Origin: Taklimakanibacter albus
GTDB taxonomy: Bacteria; Pseudomonadota; Alphaproteobacteria; Rhizobiales; Aestuariivirgaceae
NCBI RefSeq assembly: GCF_016595235.1
Contig: NZ_JAENHL010000007.1
Coordinates: forward strand, 896,291 to 960,290
Direction: 5' to 3'
DNA length: 64,000 bases
Shown: piece by piece, positions 33,210 to 42,502 of the stretch
Numbering within the stretch: the first letter of the stretch is position 1
How the letters are laid out: the number at the start of each line of letters is the position of its first letter
Notes under the pieces: model-generated
The model's database searches: none
What the model saw: only the letters and a program-made list of their open reading frames with translations
What the model was told of the DNA's origin: nothing
Position numbers and translations under genes: made by a program

Positions 33210-34100
33210 TCAGCGCTTGCGCAGGCCGAGAATGGCGCGCGCCTCGTCCGGCGTCGCCACCTCGTAGCCCATGCGCTCGATAATTTCGCGGGCGCAGGCG
33301 ACGAGCGTGCCGTTGGTGGCCCACACACCCTTCTTCAGATAGAGATTGTCCTCGAGCCCGACGCGCACATTGCCGCCGAGCAGGACGGCCTGCGCCGCCA
33401 TCGGCATCTGCATGCGGGCGATCCCGAAGGCCGCCCAGTTGGCGCCCGCGGGCAACAGGTTGCGCATATAGATCAGGGTTTCAGGCGTCGCCGGCAGGCC
33501 CCATCTGGTGCCCATGACGATCTGGTACATCGGCGGAGCGTCAAAAAAGCCGTCGGCGAGCATCTGATTGGCGAGCAGGATGTCGCCCGGCGCGAAGACC
33601 TCGATCTCGGGCTTGACGCCGAGCTCCTGGAAACGCTTCGCCATCTTGCGCAAGGTCGCCTGCGAATTGAGATAGATATATTCGCTGTCACCATCCATCT
33701 GGTTCTGCGTCGTGACATCGATCGAGCACATTTCGGGAAGCGCCATCTCGATGTGGCGCACACGCTCCGCGGCCGGCGCCACGTCGGAGCCGGGACCCGC
33801 CCGGCTTTCATCGGCAGGATCCGGCCGATAGACCCCGCCGCCGCCGCAGGTGATGTTCATCACCGCCTTGACGCCATTGTCGCGCACGCGCGTCGCCATT
33901 TCGAGAAACAGGTCCGGATCGCGGCTGCCCTCACCGGTCTTGGGGTTGCGCACATGCAGATGCACGGCCGAGGCGCCCGCCTGCTCCGCCTCGAGCGCGG
34001 AATCGGCGATCTGCTGCGGCGTGATCGGAAAATTCGGATGGGCTCGGTTGTATTTGTTCTCGCCGACGACGGCGCAGGTGAGAATGACCTTTCGGCTCAT
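33210..34100 (-). CDS. Beta-keto acid cleavage enzyme (BKACE, DUF849)
   Basis: 296 residues, TIM-barrel BKACE family; members such as Kce condense a beta-keto acid with acetyl-CoA to give acetoacetate and a new CoA ester. Zinc ligands: His48 and His50 in 'AVHLHVRNP', a later Glu in 'GGNVRVGLEDNLYL'. Other family marks: 'ITCGGGG' (about 83-89) and 'GGNVRVGLEDN' (about 243-253). The exact keto-acid substrate varies by clade and cannot be read here; the neighbours (Gfo/Idh/MocA, polyamine-type ABC importer, GntR) suggest an amino- or carnitine-like compound. Confidence 0.9.
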   Translation of the reverse strand: MSRKVILTCAVVGENKYNRAHPNFPITPQQIADSALEAEQAGASAVHLHVRNPKTGEGSRDPDLFLEMATRVRDNGVKAVMNITCGGGGVYRPDPADESRAGPGSDVAPAAERVRHIEMALPEMCSIDVTTQNQMDGDSEYIYLNSQATLRKMAKRFQELGVKPEIEVFAPGDILLANQMLADGFFDAPPMYQIVMGTRWGLPATPETLIYMRNLLPAGANWAAFGIARMQMPMAAQAVLLGGNVRVGLEDNLYLKKGVWATNGTLVACAREIIERMGYEVATPDEARAILGLRKR

Positions 34101-34235
34101 TTGGCGGTCCTTTCGCGGAGGTTTTTTGGAAGTCGCGTGGGGGTGATTGTTATTTTTGCGATCTCAGAAATGTTGCATGGGGTTGCGCGCCGTGTCAATC
34201 TGCGAAATAGGCAAATGGCGGAAAACCAAAGGCAA

Positions 34236-34982
34236 ATGAGCGGCATGCGCAAAACGAGCAAGAAGAAGACCGGCCGTTCGGCGGCCGGCCGGCGCAAGGC
34301 GAATGCACCGACCCTTCCGCGCCTCGTGCCGATCGAAGGCATCTCCGTCGAACGCCAGGCCTATCAGGTGCTGCGCCTCGCTTTGATGAGCGGCGCCATA
34401 CAGCCGGGCGCCGGGCTGACGTCCCGCTCATTGTCGGAAGCCCTGGGGGTGAGCCCGACGCCGGTGCGCGAGGCGCTCAAGCGCCTCGATGCCGACGGTG
34501 CCGTCGTCAGCCGCAACAAGAGCGCCTTCTTCGTCTATGATCCCGACAAGGTCGACTTCGCCGAGCTGCTCGAAATCCGCCTCAATCTCGAAGGCATGGC
34601 GATCAGGCTCGCGGCCATGAAGGCGCGGAAAGCCGATCTCGTCCTCCTCAGCAAGATCAACAACGAATATCAGCAGATTCTTTCGGGCTCCGATCCCTCG
34701 AGCTCCTATTCGCTGCAGGTGAATTTCCGTTTTCATTTCGAGCTCTACAAGCTCTCCGGTTCGCGGACCCTGGTCGAAATGATCGAGACGCTGTGGCTCA
34801 GGATCGGCCCGACGCTGCAGCGCCATATGCCGCCGCATGGCGACATGAGCATCTCGACCTTCCATAACCGCATGCTGCAGGCGGTCGCCAGCAACGATCC
34901 CGAAGCGGCCGAGGCGGCACTGCGCGACGACCTCACCAGCGCCGCAAGGGACCTCATCCCGCAATTGCGCGCCCGCGCCTGA
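34236..34982 (+). CDS. GntR-family (FadR/FCD) transcriptional regulator
   Basis: 248 residues. A basic tail (KTSKKKTGRSAAGRRK) precedes the winged helix: 'AYQVLRLALMSGAIQPGAGL' and 'SEALGVSPTPVREALKRLDA' at about 42-90 with the P-T-P-V-R-E-A-L signature. The FCD effector domain follows (about 105-235), including 'EIRLNLEGMAIRLAA'. ATG 34236 has AAAGG six bases upstream; starts at 34215 and 34245 are also possible. It is divergent from the BKACE gene, the usual sign of a local regulator, and convergent with the ABC operon. Confidence 0.9.
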   Translation: MSGMRKTSKKKTGRSAAGRRKANAPTLPRLVPIEGISVERQAYQVLRLALMSGAIQPGAGLTSRSLSEALGVSPTPVREALKRLDADGAVVSRNKSAFFVYDPDKVDFAELLEIRLNLEGMAIRLAAMKARKADLVLLSKINNEYQQILSGSDPSSSYSLQVNFRFHFELYKLSGSRTLVEMIETLWLRIGPTLQRHMPPHGDMSISTFHNRMLQAVASNDPEAAEAALRDDLTSAARDLIPQLRARA

Positions 34983-34987
34983 CCGTC

Positions 34988-35806
34988 TCACGGACTCTCT
35001 CCGCGCAGCCTCTCGGCACGGGCCTTGAGCAACAGGCTCGCCAGAAGCAAGGCGCTCGCCAGCACGATGATCAAGGTGGCCGCCACCGCCACCACCGGCG
35101 TGATGCTTTCGCGCAGGCCCGAGAAAAGCTGGCGCGGCAAGGTCCGCTGCTCGGGACTGCCGAGAAACAGCGACAGCACGCATTCATCGAAGGACATCGC
35201 GAAGGCGAGCAGCGCGCCGGTCGCGACACCGGGCGCGATGAGCGGCAGCATCACGTCGAAGAAGGCGCGGACCGGCGAGGCGCCGAGACTCGCCGCGGCG
35301 CGCGTCAGATTGGGATTGTAGGTCTGCAGCGTCGCCGCCACGGTCAGCACGACGAGCGGCAACGCGATCGCCGTGTGTCCCATCACCAGGCTCCACATGC
35401 TGTTGGCGAAGCCGAGACGCGCATAGAAGAAGAACAAGGCGATCGCCACGACGACGACCGGTATGATCAGAGGCGAGACCAGCACGACCAGAATGACCAT
35501 GCCGAGCCGGCTGCGCGACTGCCAGAACCCGATCGCCGCCAGGGTGCCCAGGACCGTGGCGAGCACCATGGTCGAGGTTGCGACGACGATGCTGCTCCAC
35601 AGGGAGGAGATCCAGGCCCGGTCGCTGAAGAACGCCTCATACCAGCGCAGCGACAGGCCCGGCATCGGATAGATGAAGAACTCACCGGCGCTCAGCGACA
35701 AGGGGATGACGAACAGGATCGGCAACAGCAGGAAACCCAGCATGCCGAGCAGGATCGTATTGAGGAAGGCGCTTCCTGCGCGTTGCGGCAAGGACGTGGT
35801 GCTCAT
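34988..35806 (-). CDS. ABC transporter permease (PotC-like)
   Basis: 272 residues, six membrane helices, with the inner-membrane coupling motif 'EAA---G' seen as 'TRAAASLGASPVRAFFDVML' at about 178-197. It belongs to the spermidine/putrescine (PotC/YdcV) permease group. It overlaps the upstream permease gene by 4 bp (ATGA). Last gene of the SDR-PotA-SBP-PotB-PotC operon. Confidence 0.92.
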   Translation of the reverse strand: MSTTSLPQRAGSAFLNTILLGMLGFLLLPILFVIPLSLSAGEFFIYPMPGLSLRWYEAFFSDRAWISSLWSSIVVATSTMVLATVLGTLAAIGFWQSRSRLGMVILVVLVSPLIIPVVVVAIALFFFYARLGFANSMWSLVMGHTAIALPLVVLTVAATLQTYNPNLTRAAASLGASPVRAFFDVMLPLIAPGVATGALLAFAMSFDECVLSLFLGSPEQRTLPRQLFSGLRESITPVVAVAATLIIVLASALLLASLLLKARAERLRGESP

Positions 35807-37119
35807 GGCTTGATCCTCGCAATGCCGAAGCCCTTCGCAACGCCGGCGAACATCGCGATGGTGATGACGAAAAGCCATACGCCGAGCGCTGAGGCCAGCC
35901 CCCAATTGACGCTCATATTGGTGAAGAAGGCGACGAAATAGCTGATCATCTGATGCTCCGGGCCACCCAGAAGCTCCGGCGTGATGAAGAAGCCGAGCGA
36001 GGTCGTGGCGACGAGCACGACGCCGGCGCCGATCCCCGGATAGGTCAGCGGCAGATAGACCGACCAGAAGGCGCGGAATGGCGCGGCGCCGAGCGACTGC
36101 GCCGCTCTCATGTAAGACGGCGGAATGCCGCGCATGACGGCGAGAATGGGCAGGATCATCAAAGGCAGCAGCAGATGCACCATGGCGAGAATGACCGCGA
36201 ACCAGGTGCGGATGAACTGCACCGGCTCATCGACGATGCCGGCGCCCATCAGAGCCGAATTGAGCACGCCGTTTTTCTGCAGGATGATGATCCAGGCGAG
36301 CGTGCGCACCAGAAGCGAGGTCCACAGCGAGATCAGAATCACCAGCAAGGCAATACGGCCGAGCCCGGTGCGCAAACGCAGAAGGGCATAGGCGGTGGCA
36401 TAGCCCAGCACCAGGCAGATCAGCGTGACGCTGAGGCTCGCGATGAAGGTACGCGCGAAGACCCGCTGATAGATGGCGCGCTCGGGCGGCGCCGAGGCGA
36501 TGGCGCCTGCAGTATCCTTCTTGAGATCGATGGCCGCGAGCATGAAGAAGGATGTCCAGCGCCCCGATTCCTGGCGCAGGGTCTGCCAGATCGACGGCTC
36601 GGCCCAGCGCGCATCGATCGCGGTCAGCCGCTCGGCGGCGGTTCCCGATCCGCCGGCGCGCAGGCCGTTCGCCGTCTTCTGGATGAGCGAGCGGTAGCCG
36701 GGCTCCTGGTAATTGAGTCGCCGCGCCAGCACGGCGAGCCCCGGCGTGCCGGCGATGCCGGAGAGCTCGTCTACGAGAATCCGCTGAATGTCTTCGGGTG
36801 GCAGGCCATCGCCGTCCCAGCCGGCCATCGCCTGGCTGGTGCGTGGCAGATGGTCGGTGAGATCGGCATTATCGGCCGCCCGGCTCATGAAGAAGACGAG
36901 CGGCGCGATGAGCGCCACGATGAGAAACAGCAGCGCCGGCAAAGTGAGCGCCAGCGCCTTCGCCTCGCGCAGCCTGTCGATCCGCCGCAAGCGCCGGCGC
37001 AGATCGTCATTGGCTGCGAACGCACCGGTGACACCCTGATGGGACGGCTGCCGCGCGGAGGTCGCGGCAGTCGTCTCTTGTCCGGGTGGCGTCGCGGCCT
37101 GCGCGAGGCCCGCCGCCAT
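35803..37119 (-). CDS. ABC transporter permease (PotB-like), long form
   Basis: 438 residues, much longer than the usual about 290 of PotB. The N-terminus has a cytoplasmic Pro/Gln/Arg-rich tail (1-50), helix 1 (about 55-77), then an inserted periplasmic segment of about 130 residues (78-210, DNADLTDHLPRTSQAMAG onward) before the permease core. The core has five more helices and the coupling motif 'MRAAQSLGAAPFRAFWSVYL' at about 342-361. Its ATG overlaps the binding-protein stop by one base (TAATG). Confidence 0.92.
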   Translation of the reverse strand: MAAGLAQAATPPGQETTAATSARQPSHQGVTGAFAANDDLRRRLRRIDRLREAKALALTLPALLFLIVALIAPLVFFMSRAADNADLTDHLPRTSQAMAGWDGDGLPPEDIQRILVDELSGIAGTPGLAVLARRLNYQEPGYRSLIQKTANGLRAGGSGTAAERLTAIDARWAEPSIWQTLRQESGRWTSFFMLAAIDLKKDTAGAIASAPPERAIYQRVFARTFIASLSVTLICLVLGYATAYALLRLRTGLGRIALLVILISLWTSLLVRTLAWIIILQKNGVLNSALMGAGIVDEPVQFIRTWFAVILAMVHLLLPLMILPILAVMRGIPPSYMRAAQSLGAAPFRAFWSVYLPLTYPGIGAGVVLVATTSLGFFITPELLGGPEHQMISYFVAFFTNMSVNWGLASALGVWLFVITIAMFAGVAKGFGIARIKP

Positions 37120-38159
37120 TACTGGCTGGCCCAGGCGTTGAAGCGCTCGGTGAGCGTGTCGAGATTGTCGCGCCAGACCGCCAGATCGGCGGTCAGGCCG
37201 TAGGGCACGCGTTCCGCCGTATTCGGCATATAGGCCAGATATTCGGCTTCGAGAAGCGGAAAGGCCTTCTTGTTGGCCGAGGCATAGTCGATATGGCGCA
37301 TGAATTCCGCCTGCGGCTCAGGCGTCGTCGCCCAGGCGATGAAATCCATCGCCGCCTTGGCCTTGGGCGTGCCCTTGAGGATCACCCAGCGGTTGTTGCC
37401 GATGAGATAGCCGGCCGACCAGACGAATTCGAGCTTCTGGCCTTGCGTCTTGTTGGCGCCGGCAACGCGGCCATTATAAGCGACCGCCATGTCGAACTCG
37501 CCCGACATGAAACCCTGCACCAGCTCGGTTCCCGACGACCACCAGACGATGTTGCCTTTCAGCTTGTCGAGCGTCGCGAAAGCGAGATCCTGGCCTTCCT
37601 TGGTCGCCAATGTCTTGTAGACGTCTGCTTTCGGCACGCCGGCGCCGAGAAGTGCGACCTCCAGCGTGATGGTCGCCGACTTGCGCAAGCCGCGCTTGCC
37701 CGGAAACTTCTGCACATCGAAGAAATCGGCCCAGTTTTGCGGACCGTTCTCCATCTTGGCTTTGTTGTAGGTCAGCCCGGTGCCGGAGGTCAGCGATACG
37801 ACGCTGCATTCGTCATGGCTGTCGGGCAGGAGATCGGCGACCGGAACGCGCGACAGATCGAGCTTCTCGTAAAGCCCCTCCTCGCAGCCGGCCACGGCTT
37901 CGGCATCTTCCATTTCCGCGATGTCCCACTGATAGGACTGCGCCTGGACCTGGGCGCGCGCCTTGGCGATCTCGCCGTTGAAGGTGTCGTCGATGATCTT
38001 GGTGCCCGTCGCCTTCTCATAGGGATTCCAATAGGCGGCGCGGTTGGCGTCGGTGACGACGCCGCCCCAGCTAGCGATGCGCAGCTCCTCAGCTATGGCC
38101 AATGTCGAACAGGCGATCAATGCTGCCGCCGCGAGCGGCAGGATTTTCAGTCCTGGCAT
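37119..38159 (-). CDS. Periplasmic substrate-binding protein (PotD-like)
   Basis: 346 residues. Signal peptide about 1-23 (PGLKILPLAAAALIACSTLA). The mature start 'EELRIASWGGVVTDANRAAY' is the polyamine/Fe type family 1 pattern, with 'WDIAEMEDAEAVAGCEEGLY' and 'TYNKAKMENGPQNWADFFD' later. ATG 38159 is preferred over 38174 because GAGGAG lies inside the codons between them. It delivers ligand to the PotBC-like permeases. The ligand is probably a polyamine, opine or related amine, from family only. Confidence 0.92.
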   Translation of the reverse strand: MPGLKILPLAAAALIACSTLAIAEELRIASWGGVVTDANRAAYWNPYEKATGTKIIDDTFNGEIAKARAQVQAQSYQWDIAEMEDAEAVAGCEEGLYEKLDLSRVPVADLLPDSHDECSVVSLTSGTGLTYNKAKMENGPQNWADFFDVQKFPGKRGLRKSATITLEVALLGAGVPKADVYKTLATKEGQDLAFATLDKLKGNIVWWSSGTELVQGFMSGEFDMAVAYNGRVAGANKTQGQKLEFVWSAGYLIGNNRWVILKGTPKAKAAMDFIAWATTPEPQAEFMRHIDYASANKKAFPLLEAEYLAYMPNTAERVPYGLTADLAVWRDNLDTLTERFNAWASQ

Positions 38160-38240
38160 GAACGTTCTCCTCATCTCGGGCTTGCTTGTTGGATCACCGC
38201 CGTGGCCCGGTCACGCGCGGACGATTCGAAATTTCGAAAA

Positions 38241-39323
38241 TCAGCTATCGGCCATGGCGCGCACCGCCTCCGGCGCGATGGAAAACCGCAATCGCGTCCC
38301 CGCCGCCGCTTGGGCCGGCATGTCGGCGGACGAGACTTTGATCTGCAGATTGTCGATGCCGAATGCGCGGCAGCGCATGCGCAATTGATCGCCCGTATAG
38401 ATGGCCTCGATGACCTCGGCCTCGGCGGTCGCCGCCTGCCCGTTGATGCATGGGCGGATGGCTTCCGGCCGGATCGCCACGACCGCTTTGTCGCCGGATG
38501 TGAGGCCCGAAGCGGCTTTTCCGGCCAGGAGATCGCCGGAAGGCAGCCGCAGCTGGCAGTCCTGCCCGTCCGACCGGACCACCATGCAGCGGATGAGATT
38601 GTTGTCGCCGAGAAAATTCGCGACGAAAGGCGTGTCGGGACGCTCATAGAGATCCCTCGGCGTGCCGAGCTGCTCGATCCGCCCCCGATGGAAGAGCGCG
38701 ATGCGGTCGGAGAGCGTCAGCGCCTCCGCCTGATCATGCGTGACATAAACGATGGTGAGGCCGAGCTCGCGATGCAGCTGCTTGATCTCGATCTGCAATT
38801 GCTCGCGCAGCTGGCGGTCGAGCGCGCCCAGGGGCTCGTCCATGAGAACCAGGCGCGGCGCGAAGATGAGGGCGCGTGCCACCGCCACGCGCTGGCGCTG
38901 GCCGCCCGAAAGTGCTGCGGGCAGTCTCTGGCCGAAGCCCGACATGTTGATCATGGCGAGCGCCTTGTCGACGCGGGCGCGGATCTCCTCGCGCGCAAGC
39001 CCGCGCAGACGCAGCGGATAGGCGAGATTGTCGGCGACGCTCATATGCGGGAACAAGGCATAGTCCTGGAACACCATGCCGATGTCGCGTCGATGCGCCG
39101 GCACATGCGCGAGTGAGCGTCCCGCGAGCGTGATCTCCCCCGCGGTCGGCGTCTCGAAGCCGGCGAGCATCATCAAGGTCGTGGTTTTGCCCGAGCCCGA
39201 CGGGCCGAGAAGGCTTAGAAACTCGCCCTCGCCGACGGTCAGATCGAGGTCGTCAACCACGGCGGTCCTGCCATCATAGGTCTTGCTGACCCGGGTGAAG
39301 GAGACCGCCGCCGCGCCGCTCAT
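38241..39323 (-). CDS. ABC transporter ATP-binding protein (PotA-like)
   Basis: 360 residues. Walker A GPSGSGKTT (about 40-48), Q-loop 'MVFQDYALFPHMSV', signature LSGGQRQRV (about 139-147), Walker B 'LVLMDEPLGALD' (about 158-169), switch His in 'VYVTHDQ'. A C-terminal TOBE/OB-type regulatory domain (about 240-355) fits PotA/FbpC importers. It overlaps the SDR gene by 4 bp and lies about 80 bp before the binding-protein gene. Confidence 0.95.
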   Translation of the reverse strand: MSGAAAVSFTRVSKTYDGRTAVVDDLDLTVGEGEFLSLLGPSGSGKTTTLMMLAGFETPTAGEITLAGRSLAHVPAHRRDIGMVFQDYALFPHMSVADNLAYPLRLRGLAREEIRARVDKALAMINMSGFGQRLPAALSGGQRQRVAVARALIFAPRLVLMDEPLGALDRQLREQLQIEIKQLHRELGLTIVYVTHDQAEALTLSDRIALFHRGRIEQLGTPRDLYERPDTPFVANFLGDNNLIRCMVVRSDGQDCQLRLPSGDLLAGKAASGLTSGDKAVVAIRPEAIRPCINGQAATAEAEVIEAIYTGDQLRMRCRAFGIDNLQIKVSSADMPAQAAAGTRLRFSIAPEAVRAMADS

Positions 39324-40090
39324 CGCTCATACTCCGCATTGCCGCATACGCCGATATGCTGGCCCGACACGTGCCGGGCCTGATGCGAGCAGAGGAAGAT
39401 CATCATGTCGGCGATCTCTTCCGGCTCGATGCGGGTGCGCATCGAGATGAATTCGGTGTTCTCGGCGATCATCTGTTCGAGATCAACCCCGAGCTCCGCC
39501 GCCTTGCGCTCGATCACCGCATTGCCGCGGGCATTGTTGATCCAGCCGGGCAAGATGGAATTGACCCTTATGTTGAAGGGGCCGAGCTCGCGGGCCAATG
39601 TTTCGGTCATGCCGAGCACGCCGACCTTGGAGACGGCGTAAGGCAGCCGCATAGGCAGGCCGGTGCGCGCACTGGTCGAGGAGACATTGAGGATGGATCC
39701 GCCGCCCGTCTGCTTGAGGCGTGGTATCGCCTGCCGGACGCAATAGAAGAAGCCGGAGAGATTGACGCCGATGGTGCGGTCCCACTCCTCGGGCGAGACA
39801 TCCTCCGCGGCCGCGGTCGGCCCGGCGATGCCGACATTGTTGATGAGCGCATCGAGCCCGCCCAGCCGCGTGTCGGCTTCGGCGAAGAGCCGCGCCACCT
39901 GATCGGCATTGCCGCAATCACATCGGCTTGCCGAGATTCCGTCATCGCCGTCGCTCACCGCCTCGATGGCCGCTTCGTCGATGTCGGCGACGTGAACGCG
40001 CGCACCCGCCGCATGAAAACGCTGCGCGATGGTGATTCCCGCTCCCCCCGCCGCGCCGGTGATGATGACGCGTAGTCCCTGAAGGTTCAA
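39320..40090 (-). CDS. Short-chain dehydrogenase/reductase
   Basis: 256 residues from a TTG start at 40090, chosen because AGGAGG lies six bases before it; the earlier in-frame ATG at 40156 adds a non-homologous tail. Classical SDR motifs: TGxxxGxG as 'TGAAGGAGI' (about 11-19), NNVG (about 84-87), active-site Ser in 'NVSSTSART' (about 134-142) and YAVSK (about 149-153, Y-x-x-x-K). Substrate unknown; it probably oxidises or reduces the compound imported by the ABC system with which it overlaps by 4 bp. Confidence 0.9.
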   Translation of the reverse strand: MNLQGLRVIITGAAGGAGITIAQRFHAAGARVHVADIDEAAIEAVSDGDDGISASRCDCGNADQVARLFAEADTRLGGLDALINNVGIAGPTAAAEDVSPEEWDRTIGVNLSGFFYCVRQAIPRLKQTGGGSILNVSSTSARTGLPMRLPYAVSKVGVLGMTETLARELGPFNIRVNSILPGWINNARGNAVIERKAAELGVDLEQMIAENTEFISMRTRIEPEEIADMMIFLCSHQARHVSGQHIGVCGNAEYER

Positions 40091-40230
40091 AGCCGCCTCC
40101 TTATTTCTGGGATCGCAGATTAGGAGGCAAATTCGACGACTGTCAATAGGGATCAATCACCGCACAGATATTGCGCGGCGGCCAAAATTATTGAGATGGC
40201 AAAATATGCGCTAGGCGGCGGCCTCGGCGG

Positions 40231-40902
40231 TCACCGGACGATCGTGCACTTGCCCGGGCCGAACCACACGACGTCTTCCTTCTTCACGCCATAGAGATGA
40301 TTGCCGATGAAGGGCTCGATCGCCCAGGCGCCGGTCATCGGGGTTTCGTTCCAGGCATCGATATAACCGGCGTCATAGGAGGAATTGGCGTCGAGCGAGT
40401 GGCCGATATTCGACAGGCGGTCGAGCAGCAGGAACGGTGTCTTCTTCACCTCCGCATCGAAAATGGCGAAGAGTTCGCAGGCGCGCATGCCGGGCCGGAC
40501 CGAAGCGAGGAGCGTCGCATGGATCGCGTCGATCGTCTCCAGCGCCTTGCGCTGCGCGACATTGTCGCCGCGCTGGAAGCTGCGCGTGCAGTCGCCCCAC
40601 CAGCCGTCCGGCGTGATCGGATGGATGTCCACCATGCCGAGATCGAGATTCCACAATTGCCGCGCGGTCGGCTTGTCGGTCGGAAAGCAGCTCAGCGTGC
40701 CGATGCCGAAGCCGATCGTGGTCGGCGTCCACAGGCCGGTGCCACCGAAGTCGCGCACATAACGGTCGGCACGGTCGCGTACCTCGATCTCCGTCTCGCC
40801 CGGCTTCGCATCGGCGCAAATCGCTTCCGCCAGCCGGATCGCCAGGCGCTGGGCCTCGACCAGGCCGGCCGGCACCGTGTCGGTGATGTTCTCGTGAGCC
40901 AT
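40231..40902 (-). CDS. M24 (aminopeptidase P/creatinase-fold) family protein
   Basis: 223 residues, only the pita-bread metallopeptidase domain. All five metal ligands seem present: Asp in 'GMVDIHP', Asp in 'WGDCTRSF', His in 'NIGHSLD', Glu in 'WAIEPFI' and Glu in 'VKKEDVVW'. M24 members cleave Xaa-Pro bonds or, as creatinase and ectoine hydrolase types, non-peptide amides. The second ATG (40902) is chosen for spacing to GAGGG; ATG 40908 is too close. It is the last gene of the ECF/PfkB/BtpA set, so a non-peptide substrate linked to the imported nutrient is possible. Confidence 0.85.
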   Translation of the reverse strand: MAHENITDTVPAGLVEAQRLAIRLAEAICADAKPGETEIEVRDRADRYVRDFGGTGLWTPTTIGFGIGTLSCFPTDKPTARQLWNLDLGMVDIHPITPDGWWGDCTRSFQRGDNVAQRKALETIDAIHATLLASVRPGMRACELFAIFDAEVKKTPFLLLDRLSNIGHSLDANSSYDAGYIDAWNETPMTGAWAIEPFIGNHLYGVKKEDVVWFGPGKCTIVR

Positions 40903-40928
40903 ATTCATTCCCTCAGTTCTTACGGTGC

Positions 40929-41666
40929 TCAGCCCAGGGCCCGGATGGCCCGGACGAAATCGAGCGTGTGCTGCTTGTCGACATTGCCGGTATCGACATG
41001 GGTATCCTTCAGATAGCTGCCGACGATGACCGCATTGGCCTTGGCGAGATCGCGCTCAGCACTATCGGGTGTGACGCCAGCGCCGATCACGATCGGAAAG
41101 CCGGGCCCGACAATGGCACGGAATTCAGCTGTCTTGTCGACTGGCGTCTGCAGACCGGTCCCCTCGCCAGTGACGACGACGGCATCGCAGCGCGATATGC
41201 CGATGAGCAGGTCCTCGACCAGGGGCCGACCCGACAGATAGGGCTGGTATTTGAAACGCACGCCGCCCAGGACGAAGGCCTTGGAGGCGGCGCGCTGGGC
41301 ATTCAGCCAGTCACCGAAGGCGCCGTCATCGGCGACGGGGAGATGTCCGCACACTGAATCGAGCTGAACGCAACGTGCCCCGAATTCATTGGCGACCTCG
41401 AAGGCGCGTTTGTCGTCCTTCAGGATATTGACGCCGAACACCACCTCAGGCGCCTCATCCTTGAGCCACCGGCAGACGGCGACGACGTCGTCGACCGAGC
41501 CGAAATAGTTTTCGACGATCACCGCATCGACGCCGCTCTCCCACAGGATCTGCGTCTCGCGGCGCGCAATGTCGAATTTCTCGGCGGGAGAGTCCCCCTT
41601 GAGATGCAGCATGGCGAAGACGGGGATGCGATTATTGAAAGTCGAAAGAAACCTGTTCGCGCTCAT
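40929..41666 (-). CDS. BtpA/SgcQ-family protein
   Basis: 245 residues, TIM-barrel-like, of the BtpA family: 'FAMLHLKGDSPAEKFDIARR' at about 17-36, 'DAVIVENYFG' at about 47-56, 'FGVNILKDDK' at about 77-86, and 'VVTGEGTG ... VIGAGVT' near the end. BtpA itself affects photosystem I in cyanobacteria, while SgcQ belongs to an uncharacterised sugar operon in E. coli. The context of PfkB kinase, ECF transporter and LacI regulator fits a carbohydrate or nucleoside enzyme rather than photosynthesis. Confidence 0.9.
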   Translation of the reverse strand: MSANRFLSTFNNRIPVFAMLHLKGDSPAEKFDIARRETQILWESGVDAVIVENYFGSVDDVVAVCRWLKDEAPEVVFGVNILKDDKRAFEVANEFGARCVQLDSVCGHLPVADDGAFGDWLNAQRAASKAFVLGGVRFKYQPYLSGRPLVEDLLIGISRCDAVVVTGEGTGLQTPVDKTAEFRAIVGPGFPIVIGAGVTPDSAERDLAKANAVIVGSYLKDTHVDTGNVDKQHTLDFVRAIRALG

Positions 41667-41689
41667 AGAACTGCCATGTGTTGTGTCGG

Positions 41690-42502
41690 TTAACGGTTGT
41701 CGGGAATGAGCGCCGCGATCTCGTCGAGGCGGTAGGCCCTGTCGCTCAGGCCCAGATCCCTCACCAATTGCGCGAGCTCGGGCCGTCTTATGCTGGCCTG
41801 GCGAAGCAGCTCGTCGCTGGCGAAGAGGCTGGCGCAGTCGCCATCGGCGATGATGTGGCGGTTCGCCATGGCGATCACGCGTGTGAAGGTCTGGGCGACA
41901 AAGCGCATGTCGTGGGTGATGGTGACGACCGATACGCCCTCGGATTCGAGCTGGTCGATCAGGCCGACGAGACGGCGCTGGCCCGGCCGGTCGAGCCCGG
42001 CGGTCGGTTCATCGAGCACGATATATTTGCACTCGCCGACGAGCACGGCGGCGATCGCCACGAATTTGCGGATGACCAGCGGCAGATCGTTGGGGTTGCT
42101 ATCGAAATAACGCTCGATGCCGCCGAGCCGCGCGGCGCGCGCCACCCGCTCGTCGCGCTTGGCGTCATCCCATTTGCGATAGCGCGGCATATATTCGAGC
42201 TCGTCGCGCACCGTGCTGGCGAAGATCTGGTCGTCCGGATTCTGGAACACATAACCGACCGTCGCGGCGATGCTGGCGGTGGTGCGCTCCGCCGTCGTGA
42301 CGCCATCGACCGTCACGGTACCGCTGGTCGGCTTGAGCAGACCGTTCATCAGCTTGACGGTCGTCGTCTTGCCGGCGCCGTTCTGGCCGACGATGGCGAG
42401 CCGCTCGCCTGGCCTGACGGTGAAGCTGACATCGTCGACAGCGCGCCAGCCACTGGGATAAGCGAAGGAGACATTGGTGAAGGTTATGGCCATGATGCTC
42501 AC
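41690..42502 (-). CDS. ECF transporter ATPase (EcfA-like)
   Basis: 270 residues. Walker A GQNGAGKTT (about 38-46), 'VGYVFQNPDDQIF' (about 84-96, the ECF/CbiO-type Q-loop), a weakened signature at 'LPLVIRKFVAIAAVL' where LSGGQ would stand, Walker B 'YIVLDEPTAGLD' (about 158-169), switch His in 'TITHDM'. The signature appears to read 'PLVIRK', so the site may be degenerate. The start is GTG 42502, overlapping the other ATPase stop (GTGA); ATG at 42493 is an alternative. Confidence 0.9.
   Translation of the reverse strand: MSIMAITFTNVSFAYPSGWRAVDDVSFTVRPGERLAIVGQNGAGKTTTVKLMNGLLKPTSGTVTVDGVTTAERTTASIAATVGYVFQNPDDQIFASTVRDELEYMPRYRKWDDAKRDERVARAARLGGIERYFDSNPNDLPLVIRKFVAIAAVLVGECKYIVLDEPTAGLDRPGQRRLVGLIDQLESEGVSVVTITHDMRFVAQTFTRVIAMANRHIIADGDCASLFASDELLRQASIRRPELAQLVRDLGLSDRAYRLDEIAALIPDNR

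Noticed and set aside
38160..38174. A start five codons earlier for the substrate-binding protein
   Set aside because: Those codons contain the GAGGAG ribosome site of the ATG at 38159.
37086..39116. A 676-codon frame on the plus strand
   Set aside because: Antisense to the binding-protein and PotA-like genes, whose motifs are unmistakable.
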